A DNA stretch of 64,000 nt from Gaiella sp038230035 (lineage in GTDB: Bacteria > Actinomycetota > Thermoleophilia > Gaiellales > Gaiellaceae): positions 62,001-126,000 of the forward strand of contig JBBRNX010000003.1 of NCBI GenBank assembly GCA_038230035.1, in the 5' to 3' direction. Both the position numbers and the translations under genes were made by a program. Positions 8,174-16,015 of this stretch are shown here, piece after piece. The number at the start of each line of letters is the position of its first letter. Positions within the stretch are counted from its first letter, which is position 1. Below the pieces are notes generated by a model. It had not been told where the DNA came from. It was given only the letters and a program-made list of their open reading frames with translations, and ran no database searches.

Positions 8174-9225
8174 GTCATCGGGACCTGAAGGAGGAGCTTC
8201 GACTGCACACGGTCGAGGATCTCCGTCAGGGTGTTGCCCGTTGCCGTGATGCCGTGGTTGCGCAGCCCGATCACCGCATGCGCCGGGTCGGGCTCCTTCG
8301 CGATCAGCTCGGCAACCGACTCTGCAAGCTCCTGCGTCCCGCAGGGGTAGTTCACGTCTGTCGCCACGATGCCGTCCATCCACGCGTGGACGTGCAGGAT
8401 CGCGCCGACCTCGGGATGTTCCTGGTAGATGATCCAGTGCTCGATCGCATCGACCGACACGCGACGCGGCTCGATGCCCGGCGGCACGCTGAGGAGGATC
8501 TTCGCGTTCGGCTCGTCGTAGCCGACGACGAGCAGAATGTCGCGGCCGGGGATCTCGAGGTCGGTCTTGTCGACGCCGCTCGCGCTCATCCAGAAGCGCG
8601 TCGCGTCCTTGCGTGCCGAAAGGTTGCCGTAGGACAGCCCGCCGACCGAGTAGAGGCGCATCACGTGCCGTAGGTCGCGCTCGTTGAGGTACTCGTGGAT
8701 CGGGAACGGCGCAGGCAGGAGGTCGAGCTCGCCCATCCGTTTGCCGGCAGCGCCGATGTCGGCGGTGATCTCGTCTCCGTCCCACAGTTCCGGCTCGAGA
8801 TCAGACAGCCATTCGTTTTCGATCACGAGCTTCGACGTCGCGAGCGGTGCGAGTCGCGCGTAGATCTCGCCCGGATCGTCGGAAACCTTGTACGTCCCCC
8901 GCTCCATCGTCGTGAACCACACACCCTCGCCCGGCACGCGCAGCAGGACGACATTCGCGAGCGTGCGGACGAGCATCGGATAGCTCGCCTTCAGGACATC
9001 CTCGGGCACAGCGTCGAGCTCGTAGAAGCTGGCGGAGTACGTGCCGCGCGATTTGCGCCGGAACGCCTTCGGATTCTCGAAATCGGTGAGGTTGAGGACG
9101 AAGTCGGCGTCGTCGACAGAATCGACACGCTCGAACCCGGCGACCTCGAACTGCTTCGCGATCGTTCCGACGAACTGGTCGAGTGCGGGCGAGGTTGCTG
9201 TCCCGGCTACGGCGTAACGACGCAC
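8170..9225 (-). CDS. Class II aldolase/adducin-domain protein with an extra N-terminal domain
   Basis: 351-aa protein whose C-terminal ~165 residues form a class II aldolase domain: SYGNLSARK, then MSASGVDKTDL, HVHAW (H278, H280) and GLRNHG (H324) supply the phosphate-binding and zinc-binding residues of fuculose-phosphate aldolases. Residues 1-170 are a separate alpha/beta region (ADFVLNLTDFENPKAFRRK) that I cannot assign. GTG 9225 lies 10 bp after the cofE stop, making this the last gene of the heme/F420 run. In methanogens a class II aldolase supplies lactaldehyde for F420; whether this protein does so is inference. It could also act on an unrelated sugar phosphate. Confidence 0.8.
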   Translation of the reverse strand: MRRYAVAGTATSPALDQFVGTIAKQFEVAGFERVDSVDDADFVLNLTDFENPKAFRRKSRGTYSASFYELDAVPEDVLKASYPMLVRTLANVVLLRVPGEGVWFTTMERGTYKVSDDPGEIYARLAPLATSKLVIENEWLSDLEPELWDGDEITADIGAAGKRMGELDLLPAPFPIHEYLNERDLRHVMRLYSVGGLSYGNLSARKDATRFWMSASGVDKTDLEIPGRDILLVVGYDEPNAKILLSVPPGIEPRRVSVDAIEHWIIYQEHPEVGAILHVHAWMDGIVATDVNYPCGTQELAESVAELIAKEPDPAHAVIGLRNHGITATGNTLTEILDRVQSKLLLQVPMT

Positions 9226-9235
9226 AGCACGAAGT

Positions 9236-9982
9236 CTAGCCGCGGAACAGGTCGCGTTCGCGTGGCATGACGAGGTCGGCGCCGTGCCCATCGCCGACTG
9301 CATCGAGGCCACGGATGATCACGGCCGGGATACCCGCCGTCTTGCCCATCACGAGCTCAGCAGCGCCAGCGACCTCGTCGGCGATCGCGATCTGCGTCGA
9401 GCGCAGCTCGTAGCCTGCCGAGTCACGCTGGCCGCGAAGGTCGCGCAACGCCACAATGCCGGCCACACCAAGTGCCACATCGGTCGTCCCCTGCCGCCAG
9501 GCCCGGCCGAACGAATCGCTCACAACGACGCCTGGCGTGACGCCGGTCAGCTCCCGCAGGCGCTCACGGAGTCGGGCGGCGGACGCATCGGGGTCTAGTG
9601 GAAGCAACACGAGCGTGTCCAAGCCCGCATTCGACGCGTCGACCCCGGCCGACGCACAGACGAAGCCGTGGTGCGTCTCAGCGATCACGAGCGGTGGACG
9701 CGAGCGAATGACCGCCCGCGACTCACGAAGGACGATCTCCACATGCCGCGGATCACCGTCCGCCCCGGCGAGCTCGCGCGCCCGCTCGCCCGGCTCGACG
9801 TCCTCAAGGGAAACCGTCCGGCCCTCGACCTTCGACACGACCTTCTGCGCCACAACGAGAATGTCTCCCGTTTCGAGCCCTCCCGCGCGAGCCGCGGCCG
9901 TCGCCAGAAGAGCTCCGAGGTCGTCGCCCTCCGAAAGCTCCGGCAGGCCGCGGAGCGGGATGACGCTGACGCCGTCGCTCAA
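9236..9982 (-). CDS. cofE: Coenzyme F420-0:L-glutamate ligase
   Basis: 248-aa CofE, which adds glutamates to F420-0 using GTP. Family segments are VVAQKVVSKVEGR near the N-terminus and SDSFGRAWRQGTTDVALGVAG in the second half. The length equals archaeal CofE; the C-terminal nitroreductase-type domain of mycobacterial FbiB is absent. TTG 9982 overlaps the npdG stop (TTGA). It sits with cofD, cofC and npdG, so F420 is evidently made and used by this organism. Confidence 0.92.
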   Translation of the reverse strand: MSDGVSVIPLRGLPELSEGDDLGALLATAAARAGGLETGDILVVAQKVVSKVEGRTVSLEDVEPGERARELAGADGDPRHVEIVLRESRAVIRSRPPLVIAETHHGFVCASAGVDASNAGLDTLVLLPLDPDASAARLRERLRELTGVTPGVVVSDSFGRAWRQGTTDVALGVAGIVALRDLRGQRDSAGYELRSTQIAIADEVAGAAELVMGKTAGIPAVIIRGLDAVGDGHGADLVMPRERDLFRG

Positions 9983-10599
9983 GAGACGCCAGTAATGCGT
10001 AGGCCTGCGTGAGCCCGGTAGCGCTTGTTCACGTTCACGATCACCGCGGTCATGCCCTCGAGCGACCGGGCACTTGCGAGCGGGCCGGCGTCGATCGAGC
10101 GGCCGTTCGTCACGCGACCCGCCAGCTCGAGCACGAGCGCCTTGGCGTCAGCATCGTCGCCGCAGACGAGCGTGTCCTCGTCGGGCGCGTTGTCACCACC
10201 GAGATTGGAGGCGGCAAGCGAGTGCAGGCCCGCGATCACCGGTGCATCGAGCTCAGCCTGAATCCGCTCCGCGATCGAGGTCGCTTCCGCCGTCGGCAAC
10301 ACGCCCGCCGGTGTAAAGCGGAGCTCGGCCGCAACCGAGAGCACCGGCGTCGTGCCGATCGCCTCCCGTAGCTCGCGCGCGGTTTCGAGTGCGCCCTCGG
10401 CCTTGGTGGCGAGAACGACGAGATCTGCATCGCGCGCGGCATCGGCGTTCGTGGCGCCTTCGACCCCGAGCTCGGCCCCGGCCGCTCGGGCGCGGTCGGC
10501 ATCGCGCGAGCCGATCACGACGTCGTACCCGGCAACTGCGAGACGCTTCGCAAGCGCCGCGCCGAAGCTGCCGGTGCCGCCGATGACGGCGACTTTCAC
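9979..10599 (-). CDS. npdG: F420:NADP oxidoreductase (NADPH-dependent F420 reductase)
   Basis: 206-aa Rossmann protein. GGTGSFG at 8-14 is the NADP-binding loop and GSRD (31-34) follows the second strand, where the 2'-phosphate is read. The C-terminal half has the NLGGDNAPDEDTLVCGDD segment typical of the family. The enzyme exchanges hydride between NADPH and F420, so it supplies F420H2 to F420-dependent reductases. It begins with GTG overlapping the cofD stop and ends over the cofE start. Placement among F420 synthesis genes strongly supports the function over that of a generic NADP oxidoreductase. Confidence 0.9.
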   Translation of the reverse strand: MKVAVIGGTGSFGAALAKRLAVAGYDVVIGSRDADRARAAGAELGVEGATNADAARDADLVVLATKAEGALETARELREAIGTTPVLSVAAELRFTPAGVLPTAEATSIAERIQAELDAPVIAGLHSLAASNLGGDNAPDEDTLVCGDDADAKALVLELAGRVTNGRSIDAGPLASARSLEGMTAVIVNVNKRYRAHAGLRITGVS

Positions 10600-11507
10600 G
10601 CTGCGGCCGCCAGCACTTTTTCAGCCAGTCGACGCGTCGCGTCGAGGTCGAACATCAGGGTGGATGTGCCGACCGTCAGGACCCCTGCGTCGGCCGGTGC
10701 GTCCCACTCGTCGATCACGAGCACGTCGATCAGCCCGTCATAGCACTCCGCAACGTGGCGTGGTTCCGTGCCGCCGGCCATGCGCGAGAGCATACGGTCG
10801 GCCGGCCCCTTCACCGAGCGGCCGCCGATCAGCGGGCTGACGGCGACACACGTCACCCGCCTCTGCTCCAAGCCGGCGCGGAGAGCCGAGACGGCAAGGA
10901 TCGGCTGAATCGACACATACGGGTTGCTCGGCGCGATCAGAATCGCGTCGGCGGCCTCAAGTGCCTCGAGCACACCCGGCGCCGGGATCGCCTCGCGAGC
11001 TCCCTGGAACGAGACAGCGTCGACCTCATCGCGATGCCCACGCCCGACGAACCACTCCTGGAAGCCGAATAGCCCAGCCGGGGTGACGATCTGGGTACGC
11101 AGGCGATCGTCGGTTGCCGGAAGAATCCGCGTAGCGACACCAGCCGCCGACGCGAGAGCGGCGGTCACCTTCGAGAGAGGCATTCCCGCGCGGAGCCCCT
11201 GAGTCCGTACGAGATGCAGGCCGATGTCGAGGTCGCCGAGCCGAAACCAGCTCTCGCCACCCCAGCCGCCGGCCGACTCGAGCGCGTTCCACGTCTCGCC
11301 CGCCCGCCCCCAGCCTCGCTCCTCGTCGTTGAGGCCGGCTAGGGCATAGAGCATGGAGTCGAGATCGGGCGAGACGTGAAGTCCGAGCACCTCGACGTCG
11401 TCGCCGACGTTGCCGATCACCGATAACTCCCCCGGTGCGAGTGCAGCCTGCAGGCCGAGAGCGAACCGCGCGCCTCCAACCCCGCCTGAGAGAAGAACGA
11501 CGTTCAC
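10596..11507 (-). CDS. cofD: 2-phospho-L-lactate (or enolpyruvyl) transferase CofD/FbiA
   Basis: 303-aa enzyme that joins the activated phospholactyl, or in actinobacteria phosphoenolpyruvyl, group to the deazaflavin Fo. The N-terminal LSGGVGGARFALGLQ is the nucleotide-binding loop; GNVGDD, APSNPYVSIQPIL and KGPADRMLSRMAG are family signatures. GTG 11507 overlaps the cofC stop. Substrate choice between phospholactate and PEP guanylyl donors cannot be read from the motifs. Confidence 0.93.
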   Translation of the reverse strand: MNVVLLSGGVGGARFALGLQAALAPGELSVIGNVGDDVEVLGLHVSPDLDSMLYALAGLNDEERGWGRAGETWNALESAGGWGGESWFRLGDLDIGLHLVRTQGLRAGMPLSKVTAALASAAGVATRILPATDDRLRTQIVTPAGLFGFQEWFVGRGHRDEVDAVSFQGAREAIPAPGVLEALEAADAILIAPSNPYVSIQPILAVSALRAGLEQRRVTCVAVSPLIGGRSVKGPADRMLSRMAGGTEPRHVAECYDGLIDVLVIDEWDAPADAGVLTVGTSTLMFDLDATRRLAEKVLAAAA

Positions 11508-12052
11508 GCGCGCACGGCGAGCAACGTCCGCGTGCGCGCGCCGGCACCGGCTCGAACCGCCAGCCGTTCGAAATCCTCGAGCGAGTCGACGTCCGCTTCG
11601 AGCTCGGGGATCGCCAGCGTCACGAACGGCGCGTACGCGCGGAATCGGGCCGCGCTGCCCGGTCCGTAGAGCGCCGCGAACTGCGTCGGATCGGGAAGCG
11701 AGAGCGCGTTCGTCGTCCCGTCGGCAGACTCGACGAGTGCGAGCCCTGCGCCAGCGAGCCGCCGCAACGCCGTTGGCGTCGCAAGCGGAAGATCGGCGTT
11801 GACGACGAGTGAGTGCCCGAAGACAACGTTTAGGCCTGCGGCAACCGCTGCGCCCTGACCACCACCCGGGTCGGCGACGGGGTCGGCACCGGGCGGCACG
11901 ACGGAGGGATCGTCCGTCACGACGAGTACGCGCCCGAGGGAAAGCGCGGCGTCGACGACGTCACCGAGCATCGCTAGCGCAACCGCGGCCCGAAGCTCGC
12001 CGGGAAGCCGCCGCTTGGCGTCGCCCCGGTAAGGGATCACGACAGTGAGCAC
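11504..12052 (-). CDS. cofC: 2-phospholactate/PEP guanylyltransferase CofC/FbiD
   Basis: 182-aa nucleotidyltransferase-fold protein that makes the GDP-activated donor for CofD. Visible elements are VVIPYRGDAKRRL at the N-terminus, GGGQGAAVAAGL in the GTP-binding loop and VVNADLPLATPTAL, with the metal-binding Asp. I chose GTG 12052; longer in-frame openings run through the preceding small gene and lose all similarity. It begins 43 bp after the stop of that small gene and overlaps cofD by 4 bp. Confidence 0.9.
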   Translation of the reverse strand: MLTVVIPYRGDAKRRLPGELRAAVALAMLGDVVDAALSLGRVLVVTDDPSVVPPGADPVADPGGGQGAAVAAGLNVVFGHSLVVNADLPLATPTALRRLAGAGLALVESADGTTNALSLPDPTQFAALYGPGSAARFRAYAPFVTLAIPELEADVDSLEDFERLAVRAGAGARTRTLLAVRA

Positions 12053-12095
12053 TCCGAGAGCGTACGCGGCGGGAGGCTGTTGCCGATCCGTCGCG

Positions 12096-12380
12096 TCAGG
12101 CGGCGTTCGAGGACGTGCCCGGCCCGGACGTGACCCATTCGTCCACGTCGAACCAATGCGTCGCACGCAGAGCGGCTGCGACCTCGTTATCTGTGTGCGC
12201 CGAGTTGAACACATGGTGGTCGGGGTCGCAGCAGATCTCGACCTCGCTCAGCGAGACATGCGAGATCGCTGTCAGAACGTCCACCGGAAGCTGCGCTTCG
12301 GCGACGGTGAAATGCTTGAACTGGAGCTCGGGGGCCCGCTCCATCAACGTGGGCCAGTCAGGGCAGGTCTTGTAGCTCAT
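12096..12380 (-). CDS. Conserved small protein of unknown function
   Basis: 94-aa soluble protein (MSYKTCPDWPTLMERAPELQ, then HFTVAEAQLPVDVL, SEVEICCDPDHHVFNSAHTD, ATHWFDVDEW). I do not recognise a named domain. A cysteine pair followed by His residues (CCDPDHH, HTD) could bind a metal, but no CxxC is present. The ATG overlaps the stop of the wzt-type gene by 4 bp, and cofC begins 43 bp after its end. Its reading frame is clean and its composition is protein-like, so it is very probably a real gene. Confidence 0.7.
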   Translation of the reverse strand: MSYKTCPDWPTLMERAPELQFKHFTVAEAQLPVDVLTAISHVSLSEVEICCDPDHHVFNSAHTDNEVAAALRATHWFDVDEWVTSGPGTSSNAA

Positions 12381-13585
12381 AGCCGGTTCGAGTTCGCGCC
12401 TGCGCTCCACGTTCCTTCGAGATTGACGAGTCCGCGTTGCTCGCCGTCCGGATAGACGACGAACTCGAGCGCGTCATCGAGTCCGTGCAACAGGCGCTCG
12501 CCAGCGGCGTCGGTCAGGCTTAGGCGCAGGTGAAATCGTCCAAACGCGAGCGGCAACGACGGAACGTCGAGCCTCGCCGTGAGCCTCCCGGCGGCCGTCG
12601 GCCAACCGAGAGCCGCAGTCTCGACGAGGTCGGAGGCGATGAGCAGGCCCGCGTCGTCGCGTAGCTCGAGCTGGAGCAGCGGCGCGGCGACGGACTCTGC
12701 GGCCTCGAGCTCCACGGCGAGCGCGAGCGGCTCCCCCGCGAGGAACTGCTCGCGCTCCTCGCCCGCGACCCCGAGCAGGCGTGCAGACGCAATCATCGCC
12801 TCGCCGGTTCCTGATTCATTCGATCTCGTATCACGCCTCTCAACGTCGAGGTCGGCAGCGAGCGAGCGCCGGTAGCGGACGATCGCCTCGTGCGTCGGGC
12901 CGTCGAAGGCGACCTCGCCGTGCTCCAACAACACGGCCCGCTCGCAGAGCCGCTCGACCGCGACCGCGTCGTGCGAGACGAAGACGATCGTCCCGCCACG
13001 CTGCTTGAACTCGAAGATCCGGCCGAAGCACTTGCGCTGGAACGCCTCGTCGCCGACGGCGAACACCTCGTCGAGGAGAAGGATGTCGGCGTCGAGGAAC
13101 GCCGCGATCGCAAAACCGAGCCGCATGTACATGCCCGACGAGTACGTGCGCACTGGGCGGTCGATCGCATGCTCGAGCTCTGCAAACGCGACGATCTCGT
13201 CGAACCGCTCCCGGATCTGGGCACGCGGCAGCCCCTGGATCGAGCCGTTGAGGAACACGTTCTCGCGCCCGCTGAAGTCCGGGTGGAAACCGGCGCCGAG
13301 CTCGAGCAGCGAGCCGATCCGCCCCGTCGCCGCAACCCGCCCCGCGCTCGGCTTGATGATGCCGGCGACGATTCTCAACAGTGTCGACTTGCCCGAGCCG
13401 TTGCGACCCACGAGACCGACTGCCTCGCCGGGCGTAACGGCAACGGACACGTGGCTGAGCGCGACGACATCCTGTGGCTCGGTGCGCCCACGTAGCACGA
13501 ACAGATCCTTGAGCGTGCCCGCGTCGCGGCCGTGGATCCGGAATCGGCGCGAGACATCGTCGACGGCGATCGCGCCGACTGTCAC
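12377..13585 (-). CDS. Polysaccharide ABC exporter ATP-binding subunit (Wzt-like, with C-terminal carbohydrate-binding domain)
   Basis: 402-aa ATPase. Residues 1-250 are an ABC domain of the polysaccharide/teichoic-acid export subfamily: Walker A GRNGSGKS at 60-67, signature YSSGMYMRLG from 148, Walker B LLLDEV from 169 and SHD at 204-206. Residues ~260-402 form a beta-rich Wzt-type C-terminal domain, which in O-antigen exporters recognises the finished chain. GTG 13585 overlaps the GNAT stop (GTGA). The likely permease partner is at 16803-17603, separated from it by hem genes. Longer in-frame openings upstream cross the GNAT gene and are not real. Confidence 0.9.
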   Translation of the reverse strand: MTVGAIAVDDVSRRFRIHGRDAGTLKDLFVLRGRTEPQDVVALSHVSVAVTPGEAVGLVGRNGSGKSTLLRIVAGIIKPSAGRVAATGRIGSLLELGAGFHPDFSGRENVFLNGSIQGLPRAQIRERFDEIVAFAELEHAIDRPVRTYSSGMYMRLGFAIAAFLDADILLLDEVFAVGDEAFQRKCFGRIFEFKQRGGTIVFVSHDAVAVERLCERAVLLEHGEVAFDGPTHEAIVRYRRSLAADLDVERRDTRSNESGTGEAMIASARLLGVAGEEREQFLAGEPLALAVELEAAESVAAPLLQLELRDDAGLLIASDLVETAALGWPTAAGRLTARLDVPSLPLAFGRFHLRLSLTDAAGERLLHGLDDALEFVVYPDGEQRGLVNLEGTWSAGANSNRL

Positions 13586-14052
13586 GCCAGCTCCTTCGTC
13601 ATGTAGACGGCGGCCTCGCCGTAGCCGAGCTTGCGGTACAGGGCTCGGGCGGTCTCGTTCCCGCCGAAGACGTTCAGCATGATCCGGTCGAAGCCGCGAG
13701 CCTTCACCTCGACTTCGAGGAGCTCCATCGCGCGTCGACCTAGACCACGGCCGCGATGCTCCTCGTCGACCTTGATTGCGTAGAGGAACGCCTGCTTCTC
13801 TCCGTGCTGCTCGCGCGGCGCGAACCACACCGAGCCGATGACGCTCCCGTCCTCCTCGATCACGAAGAGGACATTCCCTTGCGTCGCGAACCCGTCTTTG
13901 AAGGCCCCGGCCATGTCCGCGACTGCCTTCCGCTCCGCCGCCTCGGCCGGCATCCCGCCGTGATGGACGAGATCCCACGCGTACCAGGTGCGCGCATCCT
14001 CCGACCAGGCCCGGAACTCGTCCTCGCGCATCGGCCACAGGTTGACGCTCAT
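13582..14052 (-). CDS. GNAT-family N-acetyltransferase
   Basis: 156-aa acetyl-CoA-dependent acyltransferase. The GNAT core is visible: VLFVIEEDGSVIGSVWF (strands 2-4), then AIKVDEEHRGRGLGRRAM with the Q/RxxGxG/A acetyl-CoA loop, and MLNVFGGNETARALYRKLGY. The N-terminal EDEFRAWSEDARTWYAWDL segment is typical of actinobacterial members. It overlaps hemH upstream and the wzt-type ATPase gene downstream by 4 bp each. The substrate is unknown; neither heme synthesis nor sugar export has a known need for it. Confidence 0.85.
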   Translation of the reverse strand: MSVNLWPMREDEFRAWSEDARTWYAWDLVHHGGMPAEAAERKAVADMAGAFKDGFATQGNVLFVIEEDGSVIGSVWFAPREQHGEKQAFLYAIKVDEEHRGRGLGRRAMELLEVEVKARGFDRIMLNVFGGNETARALYRKLGYGEAAVYMTKELA

Positions 14053-14942
14053 GCCGTGACCGCCTGAAGCTCGCGCCGCACGATCCCAGCGAGCACGTCG
14101 ACGAACTTCGGGTCGGCGTTCGGCATCGCGATCCGCTCGAGGCTCATGCCAAGCTTCGCGGCGCGTTCCTTCGCCTCGTGGTCGATGTCCCAGCGGATCT
14201 CCAGGTGGTCGGAGACGAAGCCGACCGGGCATACGAGCACGTCGACTACCCCTTGCTCTCGCAGGGCTCCGAGGTGGTCGAGGATGTCCGGCCCGAGCCA
14301 CGGCTCACCGGTCGGCGACTCGCTCTGGAAAGAGAACGACCACTGGTCGACGCCGGCTCGCTCGGCGACCAGCTGCGCGGTCTGGAGAAGCTCATCGCAG
14401 TACGGATCGCCGGCGTCGACGATTCGCGCGGGTAGCGAGTGGGCCGTGAAGACGACATGCGCCGTCGTGCCGCGCACACGGTCTGCGAGCACCTCCACGA
14501 AGCCGTGATCGGCGCCCCACCGTTCGACAAAGCGCGACTCGACGCGATCGGCAACGGCGTCGTCAAACAACCGGCGGTACTTGTCGATCGAAAGTGACGA
14601 CCAGTGCGGGGCCAGCACGAGACCCACGAGCAGGTCGTGGCCGGCCGTGATCGCCGCGTCGACGGCGTCGCCGATCCGCGGCTCCCAGTGACGCATGCCG
14701 GTGAGCACGGGCACGCCGAGCGCCGCTGCGAGCGCGGCTCGCGTGTCCTCCGTCACCGCATTGAGCGGCGACGGCCCGTCACCGTCGTCGATGCCGAGCG
14801 CGCGATAGCGAGCGACGAGATCCTCGAGGTTCTCGGGTGCGATCGGCCGACCACCGCGGATATCGGCGTAGTACGCGGGCACGTCCGAGAGCCGGTCGGG
14901 CGAGCCATACGCCATCAGAATTACCGCAGGATTCGTACTCAT
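14049..14942 (-). CDS. hemH: Ferrochelatase (protoporphyrin or coproporphyrin)
   Basis: 297-aa chelatase inserting Fe(II) into a porphyrin in the last part of heme synthesis. Family segments are ILMAYGSPDRL, DGPSPLN, FTAHSLPARIVDAGDPY with the metal-site histidine, FQSESPTGEPWLGPDI and VCPVGFVSDHLEI with the second active-site acidic region. Gram-positive lineages usually use coproporphyrin III, so CpfC activity is likely, although the sequence alone does not prove it. ATG 14942 overlaps the hemE stop by 4 bp. Confidence 0.92.
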   Translation of the reverse strand: MSTNPAVILMAYGSPDRLSDVPAYYADIRGGRPIAPENLEDLVARYRALGIDDGDGPSPLNAVTEDTRAALAAALGVPVLTGMRHWEPRIGDAVDAAITAGHDLLVGLVLAPHWSSLSIDKYRRLFDDAVADRVESRFVERWGADHGFVEVLADRVRGTTAHVVFTAHSLPARIVDAGDPYCDELLQTAQLVAERAGVDQWSFSFQSESPTGEPWLGPDILDHLGALREQGVVDVLVCPVGFVSDHLEIRWDIDHEAKERAAKLGMSLERIAMPNADPKFVDVLAGIVRRELQAVTA

Positions 14943-15982
14943 ACGACGACCCCTACCGAAGTCCGCTCGCGGACGAGACCGACAAGCCGCGTCAGCGTGT
15001 CCGGATCGGTCTGGGGCAGCACCCCATGGCCAAGGTTGAAGATGTGCCCGGGTCTCCCAGCGGCGCTGTCGAGTACGGCAATTGTCTCGCGCTCGACGAC
15101 CTCCCACGGGCAGAGCAACGCCGCCGGGTCGAGGTTGCCCTGTACGGCTCGGTCGGGCACGTGCTCCCAACCGGCGTCGAGCGCCACGCGCCAGTCAAGG
15201 CCGATCCCGTCACCCCCGGCTGCCGCAAGCTCTTCGAGGAGGTGTGTCGCGCCGGTGCCGAAGTGGATCGTCGGGACCGGCGACGCGGCGAGAATCCGGG
15301 CCGAGAACGGCGCAACGTGGACGCGGTACTGCTCGGCCGAGAGGACGCCGGCCCAGGAATCGAAGAGCTGGATCGCATCTGCGCCCGCTCGCGCCTTCGC
15401 GACGATGTAGCCGGCGAACGTCTCGCTTAGCTTCTCGAGCAATGCCTGCCAGATCTCAGGCTCGGAGAGCATCAGCCGCTTGGTGAGCGGCAGCTCACGG
15501 CTCGGACGGCCCTCGACCAGATACCCGGCGACAGTAAACGGCCCGCCGCAGAAGCCGACGACGGCCTTCTCGTCCGGCAGCTCCTCGCGCACCAGCCGCA
15601 CCGCCTCGAGCACCGGCGCGAACGCCTCCTCGGCGTCGGGAACGCGAAGGCGCTCGACGTCCGCGAGCGTGCGAATCGGGCGATCGATCACAGGCCCGAC
15701 GCCCTCGACGAGATCGACCTCGATTCCCATGCCGAGAACTGGGGTCATGATGTCGGCGAAGAGGACTGCTGCGTCGACGTCGTGCCGTCTGACCGGCTGC
15801 AGCGTCACCTCGGCGCAGAGCTCGGGCGTGCCGGCGAGATCGAAGAACGAATGCCGCTCACGTAGTGCGCGGTACTCGGGAAGTGAGCGGCCCGCCTGGC
15901 GCATGAACCACACCGGGGTGCCCTCGGCCGGCTCGCGTCTGAGCGCGCGTACAAGGAGTGGACTGGCGCTGGATAAGGCCAC
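14939..15982 (-). CDS. hemE: Uroporphyrinogen decarboxylase
   Basis: 347-aa enzyme converting uroporphyrinogen III to coproporphyrinogen III. The signature RQAGRSLPEYR is near residue 30, FADIMTPVLGMG carries the catalytic Asp, and VGFCGGPFTVAGYLVEG and FDSWAG follow. GTG 15982 is preferred over the longer frame because a -10-like TACCCT ends 6 nt upstream. It heads the ten-gene minus-strand run and is divergent from the gene at 16016 with only 33 bp between. Confidence 0.93.
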   Translation of the reverse strand: MALSSASPLLVRALRREPAEGTPVWFMRQAGRSLPEYRALRERHSFFDLAGTPELCAEVTLQPVRRHDVDAAVLFADIMTPVLGMGIEVDLVEGVGPVIDRPIRTLADVERLRVPDAEEAFAPVLEAVRLVREELPDEKAVVGFCGGPFTVAGYLVEGRPSRELPLTKRLMLSEPEIWQALLEKLSETFAGYIVAKARAGADAIQLFDSWAGVLSAEQYRVHVAPFSARILAASPVPTIHFGTGATHLLEELAAAGGDGIGLDWRVALDAGWEHVPDRAVQGNLDPAALLCPWEVVERETIAVLDSAAGRPGHIFNLGHGVLPQTDPDTLTRLVGLVRERTSVGVVV

Positions 15983-15988
15983 TGCTAG

Positions 15989-15994
15989 AGGGTA
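15989..15994 (-). promoter_or_regulatory. Putative -10 element TACCCT driving hemE
   Basis: Read on the minus strand, TACCCT is 6 nt upstream of the hemE GTG. It would serve the whole heme/F420 run and produce a leaderless transcript. Confidence 0.5.
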
Positions 15995-16002
15995 GCCCGC
16001 CG

Positions 16003-16008
16003 TAGACT
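16003..16008 (+). promoter_or_regulatory. Putative -10 element TAGACT, divergent from hemE
   Basis: TAGACT lies 7 nt upstream of GTG 16016. It is only 8 bp from the opposing hemE -10, so the two promoters must overlap. Confidence 0.5.
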
Positions 16009-16015
16009 CGGCGCC

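Noticed and set aside
12377..14038. 553-aa version of the Wzt-like protein
   Set aside because: The extra 151 N-terminal residues are the GNAT gene read out of frame; GTG 13585 restores normal family length.
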